A stretch of 64,000 bases of DNA. It comes from Torreya grandis. Its lineage: Eukaryota; Streptophyta; Pinopsida; Cupressales; Taxaceae. Under the pieces are notes generated by a model that saw only the letters and a program-made list of their open reading frames with translations, was not told the DNA's origin and ran no database searches. The stretch is taken from assembly GCA_037957365.1 (NCBI GenBank), contig JARHVA010000638.1:795001-859000 (forward strand). Direction: 5' to 3'. Position 1 is the first letter of the stretch, and each line of letters starts with the position of its first letter. Shown one piece after another: positions 47,711-58,886 of this stretch. Position numbers and translations under genes: made by a program.

Positions 47711-49141
47711 CTAAATTCTGTCCATCACTTTCTCCTTGAAAACCAAGGCTTTCTTGTTCTTGTCACTAACATCGGATTCCTCAAGAAACCTCACCTTCTT
47801 CTTCTGCATACAGAAACCACGATCCATGCCTTCCAAATCCAAAAGCATACTCTTTGACTCAAGAACCAGCATCTCCTTCTTATCTATGTGACCAAGCCTA
47901 TTAAGCCACATCTCTGAATCTACAGCTGAAGTAGATAACCCAGAAAGAGAATCAGTAAAACAAGTAGATAGATAAAGCGTACCTACTTTCTTACCTCTAG
48001 CTACAACAAGTGTACCCTTGGTAACCTTCCAAGAGTCCACTGTGAGAGTTACTGTGCAACCCTCTTCACCCAAACTTCTAACAGAAATCAGATTCCGTTT
48101 CAAAACTGGGACATGCATGACCTCCTTTAACACCCATGTGTCACCTGTCTGCAATTTCAGCTTCACTTTGCCTTTGCCAACAATCTGACAAGGCTTACCA
48201 TCCCCTACACAAATTTCTCCAAAGTCTCCTTGGACATACTCATGAAAAAATTCCCTATGTGGGGATGCATGAAAAGAGGCACCTGAATCTAATACCCAAG
48301 ATTCTACTTTATCCAAAGAACATACCAGAGCATCCTGTGCAACGTAACCCGCAATATCTACTTCTTCTCCATGTCCTTCATGCTGATCTTCACTCGATCT
48401 GTAATCTCTCTTTAAGTGCCCCTGCTTTCCACATTTCCGGCAGGTTATTCTGCCATACTTGGACTTGGATCTTTTGCCCATCTTCGACCTTGATCTCCCA
48501 TGCTCTTTCTTCTCTCTTGGCCTTCCTCTTCCTTCAACACTCAAAGCATCTCTAGATGATTCACCTGTGCTTTTCCTGTGTATCTCTTCATTCAAGATCA
48601 CACTCACAACATCATCCACTTTTAAGACTTTTGAAGGAGACACAGTATTAGAAACTGCCATTACCAAACCTTCCCAACTTTCAGGTAATGAACACAAGAT
48701 TAAGAGAGCTCTAATTTTATCATCAAATATAATATTGACGGAACTTAACTGGTTTACCAAACCATGGAAATCACTAAGATGGCTATGAACAGATCCACCT
48801 TCCAACATTTGCAAATTAAATAAACGCTTCATAAGAAATACCTTATTAGAAGCTAAGGGTTTTTCATACAAATTTGCCAAAGATTTCATCAACTCCACCG
48901 TTGTCTTACACTGTGATAAGCTAGAAATCACAGATGATTCAAGACTCAATCTAACAGATCCCAGAGCCTTCCGATCAAGAACCTCCACATCTTCATCTTT
49001 CATATCCAAGGGTTTGCTAGCAACCCCACCCAACGGTAAGTACAAATCTTTCTGATACAGATAGTCCTCAATCTGCATCCTCCATAATTGGTAGTTCTTG
49101 CCATTAAACTTTTCCATTCGTAGTTGACTGTTTTCTGCCAT
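47711..49141 (-). CDS. Gag-protease polyprotein of element E
   Basis: An intact 476-codon frame starting 95 bp after the primer-binding site. Residues 10-25 (FNGKNYQLWRMQIEDYL) are the copia Gag N-terminus. A basic linker (205-230) precedes a zinc knuckle CRKCGKQGHLKRDY (234-247), in which the fourth ligand is Tyr instead of Cys. Retropepsin active site LDSGASFH has Asp285. The pre-integrase segment MWLNRLGHIDKKEM is at 411-424, and the frame ends before any integrase core. Gag packages the RNA, and protease would process it. Protein length is less than half of a normal copia polyprotein. It is the best-preserved frame in the window. Function today is doubtful because of the zinc-knuckle change. 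Confidence 0.93.
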   Translation of the reverse strand: MAENSQLRMEKFNGKNYQLWRMQIEDYLYQKDLYLPLGGVASKPLDMKDEDVEVLDRKALGSVRLSLESSVISSLSQCKTTVELMKSLANLYEKPLASNKVFLMKRLFNLQMLEGGSVHSHLSDFHGLVNQLSSVNIIFDDKIRALLILCSLPESWEGLVMAVSNTVSPSKVLKVDDVVSVILNEEIHRKSTGESSRDALSVEGRGRPREKKEHGRSRSKMGKRSKSKYGRITCRKCGKQGHLKRDYRSSEDQHEGHGEEVDIAGYVAQDALVCSLDKVESWVLDSGASFHASPHREFFHEYVQGDFGEICVGDGKPCQIVGKGKVKLKLQTGDTWVLKEVMHVPVLKRNLISVRSLGEEGCTVTLTVDSWKVTKGTLVVARGKKVGTLYLSTCFTDSLSGLSTSAVDSEMWLNRLGHIDKKEMLVLESKSMLLDLEGMDRGFCMQKKKVRFLEESDVSDKNKKALVFKEKVMDRI

Positions 49142-49236
49142 TGTTCAACTCCCACTCAAATAGAAACCCTGTGAGTAACCTGTAATCAAAACACACTACC
49201 CAGATCTACACCAATCTGTTAGTATCCCAACCAAAA

Positions 49237-49248
49237 GCTCTGATACCA
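49237..49248 (-). other. Primer-binding site of element E (initiator tRNA-Met)
   Basis: The minus strand reads TGGTATCAGAGC, two bases (AG) after the LTR end. This is the classic complement of the 3' end of plant initiator tRNA-Met and confirms minus orientation. Confidence 0.95.
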
Positions 49249-49250
49249 CT

Positions 49251-50148
49251 TGTTGGGAGGGGTGGAAAATCCAAGAACAAACACACCTGTTCTAATTCCA
49301 CCCGTTAGGATCTTGCTCCTCAGAAAGAGCACAGTATGATTACCAAATATAAGCAATTGAATATGCAAAAATAACCAGAAACACAAGTAACTAGAATTCA
49401 CTAATAGCACAGAATATGAGAGACAATACACTATCTTGTATTAACACTATACAAAAAAGAATACAACAAAGAGCCGCCACACTCTTTCACCTTACAGAGG
49501 TTCGCCACACCTCAAGTGTACAGTAATTCTTCTCACACACACTCTCCTACACAAAAAAATGGTCCCAACAACCAACTCACACACAGAATTGGTGTTCACC
49601 TCACCAACCAGTCAATAATAACCCTGCCGGTACACCAAGCACTCTATAGCACTTCAAGTTGATCTCTCATGAACCTGCAACCTGCAATTCAAAGACCAAA
49701 CTTACATGTAGATCCCCAATGAGCTTGCAACAACTTGAAACTCACAGATCTTACAACTAGAAGGAACTCTTCCTTTCTATCTCATACCTTAAACAATACA
49801 TGCCAATGGGTCTATAAATAGATCCCTAACTCAAACAATAACTTAGACTCTTAATTTAGACAATTATCCTCGCAGCCCAAGACTCTAACTGGTCTCAACA
49901 TGCAAACTCTTCGTTCACTTAACTAACTGTCCATGAAACGAGCAGTTTTGGAACACACAGGCGACCGACGTCGGTCCCTGCTTGTCTGGTTCTGCCGACG
50001 TCGGCCGACTTCCTGCCGTCGCCGGTGGCCTTCTGCACTGGTCTCTACCGACGTCGGTCCTGTTGCCGACGCCGGTGCTCCTGGATCTCAGCAACCATTG
50101 TTCCTTTAGTTTACAAAGGGTTGAAGCTTTTAGCTCCACAACCTAACA
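49251..50148 (-). repeat. 5' LTR of element E
   Basis: Identical in length to 45531-46428. Starts TGTTAGG at 50148 and ends CCCAACA at 49251 on the minus strand. Palindromes ACCGACGTCGGT lie at 49964-49975 and 50047-50058. Open frames 49219-49431 and 49915-50258 are chance frames. Confidence 0.95.
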
Positions 50149-50957
50149 ATAGGCTTATTAAATTTGTAGTTTCTTTCATGTTAGGTGACATAATTGACCA
50201 TCATTCTATGATCAAATTATGTCATCAAAATTTCCTCAAATCTTCTCAAAATAAATAAGTTATTAAACCCATAACTTAAAAACCTCCAAAATCACCTTTT
50301 AATTCTAACACACAACATTCAAATGAAAATATTTATGCAATTGATGTTGATTATGACCACTACTACACCAACTCTTAGTATGTGAATGCAAAAAAAATTA
50401 ACTATAGATGTAAACCTTCTCACAAGGATCCCGTTAGCAAATTTTAAAAATCCTCTATTGATGAACAATTACTTAAATATACTACAACTATTTTACCCAC
50501 ATCTTCCAAACCAAAGGATGAACCACTTCTACAACCAGAACCCCAACCTAACTCTCTTATACCTATGAAAATCATCATACCTCATAAACCTTGTGTTCAT
50601 TCTTCATCTTCTAAATCACATTGGATTTTTTTGGAGGAACTTAATTCAATGCCTTGAAAAATTACCCTTATTGAACTAGTTAGAACTTATCCATATCATC
50701 ATAAATTCCTTATGTAACAATTACAAAACATCAAATAACCACCATCTCATGATTCATAAATTTATTCTAATGATCCTCCACTTAAAGAAGACCACATAAT
50801 TGAAACAATCTCCACATATTTAAAACCATCCATAGAATTTCTTGAAGAGGATATGATTAATTATGAGATTATTTTTCAAGTAGATGATCCACCTCTCTTT
50901 ATTAAAATAGGAATCAACAATGCCCTCATTTAAAAAGTGTTAGTACATGAAGAATAA
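50149..50957 (+). pseudogene. Element B gag C-terminus and start of protease
   Basis: Resumes directly after E's ATAGG duplication with the sequence that A has after the same point (CATGTTAGGTGACA). It includes YRCKPSHKDPVSKF, matching A's CKFAHKDPV motif, and the protease lead-in (GINNALI, stop, KVLVHEE). In A the same position reads KVLVDEGSS, so B has Asp to His at the active site, and homology ends immediately after. The frame 50386-50568 is a shadow. Confidence 0.75.
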
Positions 50958-52571
50958 AAATTAACTAGGGGAAATTTTAGAGGGTATTTATAGCCAAAAA
51001 GCTATAAGTAGTTTTTCCAATTTTGAAAATGACTAATTCTACAAAAATATACATAGGTCAAATAGCCTCAATTTTATACAATTTTTTATACAAGGGTTTT
51101 GAATACGTTATAGATTATACTATATTATATTCAAAACACAGTTTCACCATAGTTACTATGCATGTATGGGTTTGATTCACTAGGAAATTCTATGAGACAT
51201 GTATAGGTTAGTCTAGAATTACCACGTATATATGTATATATCTATCGATATGTATGTATGTATGTATATGATAAGGACCACCTAGGACACAATAAACTTA
51301 AGGTAATAATTATATTTTGATTGGAATGGTTTGTTAATTGAAATAAAAAAATATTTGAAAGGCTAATTATGGATATGGTTAAGACATTTTGGTAGACCTT
51401 ATTATATAGTTTATAATTGTAGAACTATGAAAATGTTTTGAATATTTTTTAGCACCATTTACAAAACTAAGTAAAATAAACATGTTCTTCCTTATATATG
51501 GTTTTAATAACGTAAAATCTTAACAATAAATAATTTTTAAACCTAATGTTTATTTTATTTCTAGCATTGAATGTAGTGCAAGTAGAATTAAAGTTATAGG
51601 GATTGAGGTTTAGATCTTTCCCCATTTTTAGTGAATTAGTGTTGGCATATTGAGGGGCCCAAGGTAAAATTTAATTTTGGTCTAATGCATCACCTATGGG
51701 ATTAATGTAAGTTTCTTGATTTTTGTTACCATTTATGTAAGCTATTATCAAAATCAAAGATCTGGTAGTTGGAAGATTAGGATGAGAGATTGGAAATGAA
51801 GGTGTAGATAATTTTTAATCTAATTTATTTGTGATAGCAACTTCAAGGTATGGATTTATGTTTATTTTATTATGAAGATTGAGAGTATTTGTTTACATGC
51901 ACGGTCATCTATCTTGAAATAAATAAATATAATGATAATCTCCTTTAAAAACATTTCTTTAAATATATTTATAGACATTTTCTTAAATTTTCTAGTCATT
52001 GATGTAAGATATTGGTGGAAATAAATCTCTGGTAGTCAAAATATTAGGATGAGATGAAGACAATTTCTAAGTTGGTTTCCTTATGATTGTAACTACAAGC
52101 TATGGATTTATGTTTTTTTTGTTCTGAATACTGAGAGTAGTTGTTTACACGCATATTCATTTGTCTTGAAACAAATAAATATAATGATAAGTTCCTTGAA
52201 AAGTATTTATTTAATGATATTTCTTGAAAACATTGTGCATGTTGGTTTTCTTAAAAATTTTGTGTATATTTTTAATTTTTTCTCCTAAACTCAAAATATA
52301 TGATATTGGTATTTTTTGGTTAGTCAAAAATAGGGTTTAAATGAACATGAGGTTATGTTGCATTTATTCATTTTATTCGTTGTGCTTTGTTTAAAAGAAG
52401 TATATTGCATGCCATTATTTCTCAAAGGAAATCAATTTCTTATTTGTTTAAAAGGAGTATTTATCAGAGGAAATCAATTTCTTGTTTATTTAAAAGAAGT
52501 ATGTGATAAATACCTACCAAATAATATAATAAATTGAGTATGGATAAAATTGTGATAAAAAATTAGAGTAT
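50958..52571. other. Unassigned AT-rich segment with divergent tandem duplication
   Basis: No homology to the other elements recognised. It begins where B's protease stops. It contains two diverged copies of a 250-270 bp unit (about 51737-51990 and 52005-52240; landmarks GGATTTATGTTT at 51853 and 52104). There is a short TATG repeat at 51236-51268 and a 42-bp unit (GGAAATCAATTTCTT) at 52427 and 52469. The plus frame 52355-52537 only reads through that 42-bp repeat. It may be an old LTR or the edge of another element. Confidence 0.5.
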
Positions 52572-54225
52572 TGTTGATGCCTAAATGTGTATCACAAGTG
52601 CCCATAGTGTTTAAGAACACTTCTCATTTTAAAATTCCTAAGAACTCAAGCATGAGTTAAAGGTTGTGATAAACATGTTAAATTTAATGGAATAGAGGCA
52701 AAACAAGTGGAATATTTCACAATATTTATAATTTTTGGTGGTTGGGAGCCACTGTGGCCAGATAGTAGATCTATGCAAAATATGAAATATCTATTCTAAG
52801 AATAGTGAATTATGATCAAGAACTATTTTAAGGACTAATATAATATGGATATTTATAATGATAATTAAACTAAGGTTATCTAGTTAGAAAAAAAGGGTAG
52901 GGTAGAAAGAAATGTTGTTGATCTTCATTTCAAACATCATGAAAAAGTTTAGATTTCATCTAGACATGCACTTAATCAATGTGTAACACGAAATATATTA
53001 ACCCCAAATCCTATCACACATCAAGCAAACTCCTAAGGAAGGTGGAAATAATACAAATGAGAACCTGGTTCACTTTAAAGATTTACCCCTACAAGTAAAC
53101 AACATTAGCCCAAATGCAATAAGAGTAAGAAAATGAAATGAAACTAAGGTTTTTCATTCAACCTAGCATTGGCACAAGTTAACAACTCTACAATAAAATG
53201 TACACAACAAAAATTCATAAGAACCATTAAAATATAGAAATAAGAACAAACAAGTGAGAGAGAAGCCATGATAACAATGAACACAAGCAAATATTGGACA
53301 ATATTTTAAAAATTCCTTGCTTATATTAATTTATCCAAGTTTACAAAGTAATTTTGACTATAAGAACTCGCCCCCTTTAACAATGGATGATACCTTTTTT
53401 ATATCAGATCAAAGTGGTATGTTCATTAGTCTCATATAATTACATTTGTATAAGTGTATATGATAGGTGTCCTTTCTATTGCATTATAGAACAAATGACC
53501 TTTTCCTTTTAATAGACTAGTTTATGAATGATCTATTTCAAAAATTGCATGTGGTCATGAAATTATACTAAAATACTCACTAGTGGTCCACAGTCCAATT
53601 TTGAATTGAATTATACTCATACTGGTGATAGTTCAATTTCTCAGGCTTGATTTGTGGTGATCATAGAGTCGAACTAAGGCTTACCTAAAGATTTCATAGT
53701 GCTCAAATGGTGTTAGTATTTGGACTTAAGTGAGTATTATGTGTTATATCATGTATTTATATTTTGATTTTCATGGGTCCATTATATCTTTAGTTCTTAT
53801 TACTTTTCTAATTATGTAGCATCATCCTGGCATTTATGTGGCATCCCTATGGTACTTTTGTGGTATAATTGCTCATCAATGTTCAAATAATGACCATTGC
53901 CTTTGAATTTAGATCCAAGTAACTATCTTAAAATTTATGTCTTCACAACCATCATTTGACATTCACATGAACGCCTTTGATGGGTGCATGAATATTAATT
54001 TTAAATATGTCATCGATGCTCTTTCTTATTTTAAAATTGGCATCCTCATGACCATCATTTGATGTTTGCATGAATGCATTTAACAAGTGTATGATCATTA
54101 ATTTTAAGTGCATCATCAAGGCTCTTTGGTATCTTAAAATTGACATCCTCATGATCATCATTTAACATCTACATGAATGTCATTGATAGGTACATGACCA
54201 TTAATTTTTAACACATCTTTAGGAC
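52572..54225 (-). repeat. Left LTR of element F (inner edge uncertain)
   Basis: Aligns with 58887-60420. Because the right copy is truncated, the inner edge of the left copy cannot be fixed; 54225 is the end of the tandem repeat that both share. Frame 53952-54161 is a reading of that repeat. Confidence 0.7.
53925..54220. repeat. About 102-bp tandem repeat in left LTR of F
   Basis: Three units of 'TTAAAATTGACATCCTCATGACCATCATTTGACATC...ATGAATG...' with landmark (A)CCATCATT at 53948, 54052 and 54154. The right LTR keeps two units (landmark at 60272 and 60373) before truncation. Confidence 0.85.
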
Positions 54226-55490
54226 TGTTTGCCAAACTTTCCTTTTATCACTTCCTGATTTATTCTTCTTCCTGCATGTGCCACTTGACAACTGCTTGAT
54301 GCTTTTGTGCCCTTTATATTAGGCTCCCATGCATTTTTTGATCTCTGTACTAGGCTCTTGTGATGGTGATACTTGTCAACCTCTCATTTGTCTTGGGATC
54401 TATTGAAGTCTTTGAATCAGATTGTACTATTTGATCAAATCTATTTGAGCAAATGTAGATTGTTGATCCTATAATGATGCATAATGTTTAAGTAAGTTTC
54501 AAGACACATAAAGAACTTAGGTTAAAGACTTTAGACTATGGTTTTATTTTTTGTTAATAAACATGAAATAAACCTTAGGTTAAAATGTTTAATCTAATCG
54601 TAGAACATAATGAAAGGACTTAACCTAAGGTTTTATCATATTAACAAATATACCAAAACTTTAGGGTCAAAGCTCTAAGCTAAGTTTTTTTTACAATAGG
54701 ACCCTGCATTAGTTAGACCAAGCTAGGATAGAAGGGAACAAAGGGATTACAGGGCATAAAAGAGACCAAGCATAATATTTTTAGTCTAAGGTTTGATTTT
54801 GTTGAAAAACACAACCAAGCCTTAAGATAAAAATTAAATTGAGTCCATGGTATGATTAATTTGTTCCTTCTTAAATTTAAATAAAAAGCTCCTAATAAAT
54901 TTAAATTTGAATTAAAAGGTCTAGGTAAAACATTAGGCTAGAGTTTTAAAATATAAATTTAATTAATCAATTATAGACCAAGGTTAGTAAAAGATCAATT
55001 TAATATTAAAGAATAAAACCCTAAGCATGTACATTCCCAAATGGACTCCATTAAACCTGAAACATAAATATCTAATGTTAGTACTTTAGATAAGATTAAA
55101 CTAGAACCATGAAAAAATAAGTCAGTGAGACCATGGTGTGGATGATCTTCAAATAATTAAATGTGCAAATAAGGTAGTGATACTCTAATCAAGTGAATTT
55201 TTTATTTCAAGGCACAAATTTACATAATTTTACACAAGGTCCCCATTTTTCATAAATGTGGGTATGTTGACCTCAACAAATGACAAATTTTGAGAGAAAC
55301 ATATTTTAATATGTTAGAATTCAAAGGCTCTAGTTTAGATAAATAACTAGATTACCTATTCCACTTAATCAATATCATTATCAAGATTATTTCATGGTTT
55401 AAAATAAGTCTTGTGCCTATAGAATCAAAATCAAACATCAAAACCTAGTCATGTTGTGCGTGTGATTTGATTTCACTTACTATTTACCAT
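54226..55490. other. Interior of element F without recognisable content
   Basis: AT-rich, no long frames and no repeats. On the minus strand it is the 3' untranslated part of F, possibly including the inner end of the left LTR. Confidence 0.5.
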
Positions 55491-55870
55491 GGAATTTAAG
55501 GAACAACTTCTAGATTTCATGCCTTTAATCATTAACATTAACTTACAATATGTTTGGATATCCATTAAGAACCATGCTTTAGCTCAAGGAAGGCTTGGGA
55601 ATTGCTTTGCTACCATCCAGGCATCTATAGCCTTGATAAATATGACTTTAGCTCCACTCAAGGCATTGATCCACTACCAACCAAGAATCCATAGCTCCAA
55701 TGGAGATTACCCAATTCACCTCTACTTTAGAAAGCTCTTTGAATTTTGTAATAAGCTCATGGTTTTGAATTTTTAGGTCATTTTTGGATTTCCAAAAAAG
55801 GTTGGGAATAAGGTTAGCTAGGTTTAGGGATTTGGTCAAATGTTTGATCTTCAAATAGACACCCATGGTT
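55491..55870 (-). pseudogene. Coiled-coil-like ORF remnant in element F
   Basis: The minus frame 55648-55866 (starting MGVYLKIKHL) contains KSKNDLKIQNHELITKFKEL, a charged heptad stretch, then VEVNWVISIGAMDSWLVVDQ and a continuing frame. I do not recognise the family. Its style is similar to the coiled-coil remnant in the 870-bp insertion at 10554-11423. The plus frame 55489-55776 covers the same bases and is thought to be the shadow. Confidence 0.35.
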
Positions 55871-56514
55871 GCAACCTTTGTCCCAAGTAACAGTGTTTGT
55901 TAAGTGCAAACATGACTATGTCTTAATAGTTTAAAATTTCATCCCACATGTGTAATTCTTCTTAAAAACAAGTTTAGTTTAAAAATATGTTTAATATCTT
56001 ATGGAATAGTTAACCTACCCACTAGTCCTTACTATTTTTTCTAAACTATAACACATAATTTGTATTTTTAATCCATGGTCAACACTTGTTTAAGATTTAT
56101 ACCTGCATTTCTAAATTGTGGACTTCCTGAGCAACTAGATAAAACTTGAGATGAGGGCTATCTAAAATGACTTATTTAGAAGCAAGGAACAAAGCAAAAA
56201 ATGAAAATAAATATATACATACATTATTTACAAACAAGGGATAAGAAGGAAAGAAACAAAATAGAAACTAATCTAAATACCTACACTAACTCTATAAATA
56301 ACTTGCCTCCAGGATCAAATGGAAAATTATTTAGTCTACTAAAAAACCTTGAAACATGATTACTTCTATTTAATAGACTATTATTTTGGATAGGAGCACT
56401 TGTATGCTTGCATCTTCTAGGTAATGTATGTTGGTATCTTATCAACATTCTCCAATACATGAATTGAAGACATGGGTTTAAAACTCAATCATCTTCCTCC
56501 TAGATTATTTTACT

Positions 56515-56874
56515 TTACAACAAGAGTTCTAGTTCTACTTCATCCATATATAGATAGTATCCTATATCATCTTCACTCAATAATGGTAGCTTGACTAGAA
56601 TCCTTAGACTGATGTCTTCATTGGGTTCTTTTTGAGGTGAAAATGGACTACCAATCTTTGCACAAAAATCTTCTAGGTCATCCCAAAAGGATTCTTCATC
56701 TTGATCAACTGAATGATGTTCATCTAGAATCTTACCATCAAAAACATGTTGGTCCCATACTCCTAACCTTTTGATGAAGTCATATGGAAAATCTTGATCT
56801 ATTTCACTTGCTTCATCTTTATCCTCAATGAAGAAAGGCATTTCTTCTACCCAATTGAGTTTTAGCTCATCCAA
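56515..56874 (-). CDS. Acidic 119-residue ORF, element F
   Basis: An open minus frame, strongly Asp/Glu-rich, with FWDDLEDFCAKIGSPFSPQK near the middle. It shares the spacing W...(F/L)...C......G.PFSP with the duplicated motif of the ORF at 16473-17069 in element L. Function unknown. Its place downstream of gag parallels L. It could be the tail of a Gag polyprotein or an accessory protein. Confidence 0.45.
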   Translation of the reverse strand: MDELKLNWVEEMPFFIEDKDEASEIDQDFPYDFIKRLGVWDQHVFDGKILDEHHSVDQDEESFWDDLEDFCAKIGSPFSPQKEPNEDISLRILVKLPLLSEDDIGYYLYMDEVELELLL

Positions 56875-57719
56875 TTTTGGGACCCCTAGGATATCATTTC
56901 TCTCTTAGAACACCTCAATTTATTTTAAGCAATATTGGTGTAATTTCCACCCATGGTCATCTTCTTCAACATTATCCTCTATTCCATTAGTGAATTTACA
57001 TGAGTGTCCTCATAGCTATCTTCTGAAGAGAGGTCATTTTGTATATGATCTTGTTCATGGGGTTGCTCATCTTGAAGAGATGTTCCTTCTTTCAAATTAT
57101 CTTCAGATTCACTTTCCTCTTCAAATAGAAAATCAAAAGCCTTTATCATGAAACCCTAAGATGTCCTTGTAAATCCAGATATTCTTGTAATATTATCTAA
57201 ATTAGGCACAATTTTAGTTGTATCCCGTTCATCTTGATATGCTTTAGAAACATGGTAATGATCAACAAAATCCATATCACATAAATTCATATATATATTT
57301 TTAGATGATTTATTATTTTTGTTATCATGAAACCTATTTAGAGGCCTGTTAATCCTTGGAAAGGATAAACTCATGATAGAATCTTCCATATTATTGCCTA
57401 CCTATTTTTGTAATTGAAGAAAATCAACACTTAATTTTTGGACCATTTCTAGTAGTAAGTTATTTGAATTTTTTAGTGTCTCAAGCTCACAAACTAGAAC
57501 ATTACTACTAGTTTAGGGCACTAAAGCTATATGGTTTTGTGGATGAAGTCTAATACCAATGCTATCTAAGAACCCTAGGTTTTGGCTAGGATATGTATGA
57601 CTCAAGGTTAATTGGCTCAAACTTGGGAGTTGATTTAAAAAATGCATATTTTGGTGGGCAATAAGAATGACATTTAGAAGGGGTTAATTTGGATTGGTAT
57701 TTGGAATGGAATATGCCTT
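56875..57719 (-). pseudogene. Broken continuation between gag and acidic ORF, element F
   Basis: Includes the open minus frame 57156-57389 (MEDSIMSLSFPRINRPLNRF, then CDMDFVDHYHVSKAYQDERD), Asn/Asp-rich and not recognised. Acidic fragments at 56900-57120 suggest that the ORF at 56515-56874 once extended upstream. Confidence 0.4.
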
Positions 57720-58260
57720 CTGACCTTGAGGTTTCAGTTGGTCATTAATGATCATAGCTTTAGAATAGGCTCAAGTCAATGTGTTTATGATGGAAAGAGA
57801 CCTTTTCAAGAACATGAAGGTCATGGGATCCATAACATACTTATAAATTTCTAAGGCTAAAGACTCATTGGGTCTATAAGGGTTTATGGTTCTACTGAAT
57901 ATTTTTGGAAGCTAGCATTAAAAGCTCTGATAGTCTCATTAGCATCCTTTTTTAATTGTCGTGAACTATTGATATAAGATATAGGGACTAATGATTTTTC
58001 CAAATTGATCAATGAAGACATTGTTAAAGTCATCTCAATAATGCAGTTCTCTAGAAGGTTAATGAACCATTAATATGCAACATCTTTGAAAGTGAATGTA
58101 AATAATCTACATGCTACATCTTTATGAGTCACATTCAGCAATCTTAAAGTAGATTTGAAAATTTAAACATGTTATTTAGTTGTGATAAGAATATAAGGAC
58201 TAAAAGAAGGAAAACCTTTTAAGGTTTTGAGGAAGATCGTGTATTATACCTAGCACATTG
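57720..58260 (-). pseudogene. gag core of element F
   Basis: Minus-strand translation: DVACRLFTFTFKDVAY, WFINLLENCI, ISYINSSRQLKKDANETIRA, FNASFQKYSVEP and, after stops, LKPQGQKAYSIP. This follows the Ty3/gypsy Gag pattern 'DVA.RLFPFTL...A..WF..L', 'L..LKK...E.I..FN.RF.K'. It is interrupted by several stops. No zinc knuckle is seen. Confidence 0.7.
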
Positions 58261-58886
58261 ATTGAAGAACCACCTATCCAAGCCATACCTTGAACACATG
58301 AGTACCTTGAATTGGTGAAGTATTTGAGACCTTGGAAATTTTACTCACCTAAGCCTCACCTTAGGCAATTCCATCTTGTGACCTTGAAACCTATTTAAAA
58401 TATGATGCATCAAACTAATCTTTGTAAAGTACAATGATTAAGTTTGCAAGTTAATTTAATTTTGCACAAATATGTAATACATGACTATATTTAACTAAAT
58501 AAGATCAAAGATATGTCCAAATTGATGAATGAGATGGATATTTACACTTCTAAGCTTGAATAAACTCAAATTTGCAAAGAAACAGTCATTATTTATATAA
58601 AATTTATATTACTAACCTTAAACACAAGAAATACACAAAGCATAAACTACCTTTGCATGAATATCCATGGATCTTCAAATAATATTGATCTTTGGCTAAA
58701 GAAATCCTAAAGACTAGTCCAAAACCATAAAGATCGATGATATTTACATAATTGAGTAAAGGATCACACAAATATGCAAAGAATACACTAATCTTTGATC
58801 TAAATACACCAAAATTAGCAAAGATTATGTAAACTCACAAAGATATATGTATGCCCTCCTTCTAGCACTAGAAAAGCTCCTCCTAT
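58261..58886 (-). other. Leader of element F
   Basis: Between gag and the right LTR on the minus strand. No coding content. The bases directly after the LTR end read ATAGGAGGAGCTTTTC, not an obvious primer-binding site. Confidence 0.45.

Larger units (their letters stand above)
45531..50148 (-). mobile_element. Element E: non-autonomous Ty1/copia-type element (gag-protease only)
   Basis: Two LTRs of 898 bp, TG...CA ends (TGTTAGG...CCTAACA), 5-bp duplication ATAGG at 45526-45530 and 50149-50153, primer-binding site and polypurine tract all present. The interior of 2.8 kb has one 476-codon minus frame and no integrase core, RT or RNase H, so it depended on a partner. By hand count the LTRs differ at about 33 of 898 positions with no indel, so it is much younger than L or D. 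Its GC content is clearly above the flanks. It interrupts the gag of element B. Confidence 0.95.
8666..50957 (+). mobile_element. Element B: Tat/Ogre-like element, same family as A, split by later insertions
   Basis: The pieces of B, joined only by inference, are 8666-11953 (LTR and leader), 23973-24715 (leader end, gag start), 44803-45530 (gag middle) and 50149-50957 (gag end to protease). Each piece matches consecutive parts of element A in reverse complement, so A acts as the uninterrupted reference. B was hit by an 870-bp insertion, element L, a compound block holding C and D, and element E. No RT, RNase H or integrase of B occurs in the window. Homology to A ends at the protease active site, so the rest of pol is either further right or lost. 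Confidence 0.8.

Noticed and set aside
48136..48788. Plus-strand frames of 109-139 codons
   Set aside because: Antisense shadows of the 476-codon gag-protease frame, which has recognisable motifs.
55489..55776. Plus frame of 95 codons considered as a host gene exon
   Set aside because: No splice context or recognisable domain; overlapping minus frame and position inside element F are better explanations.
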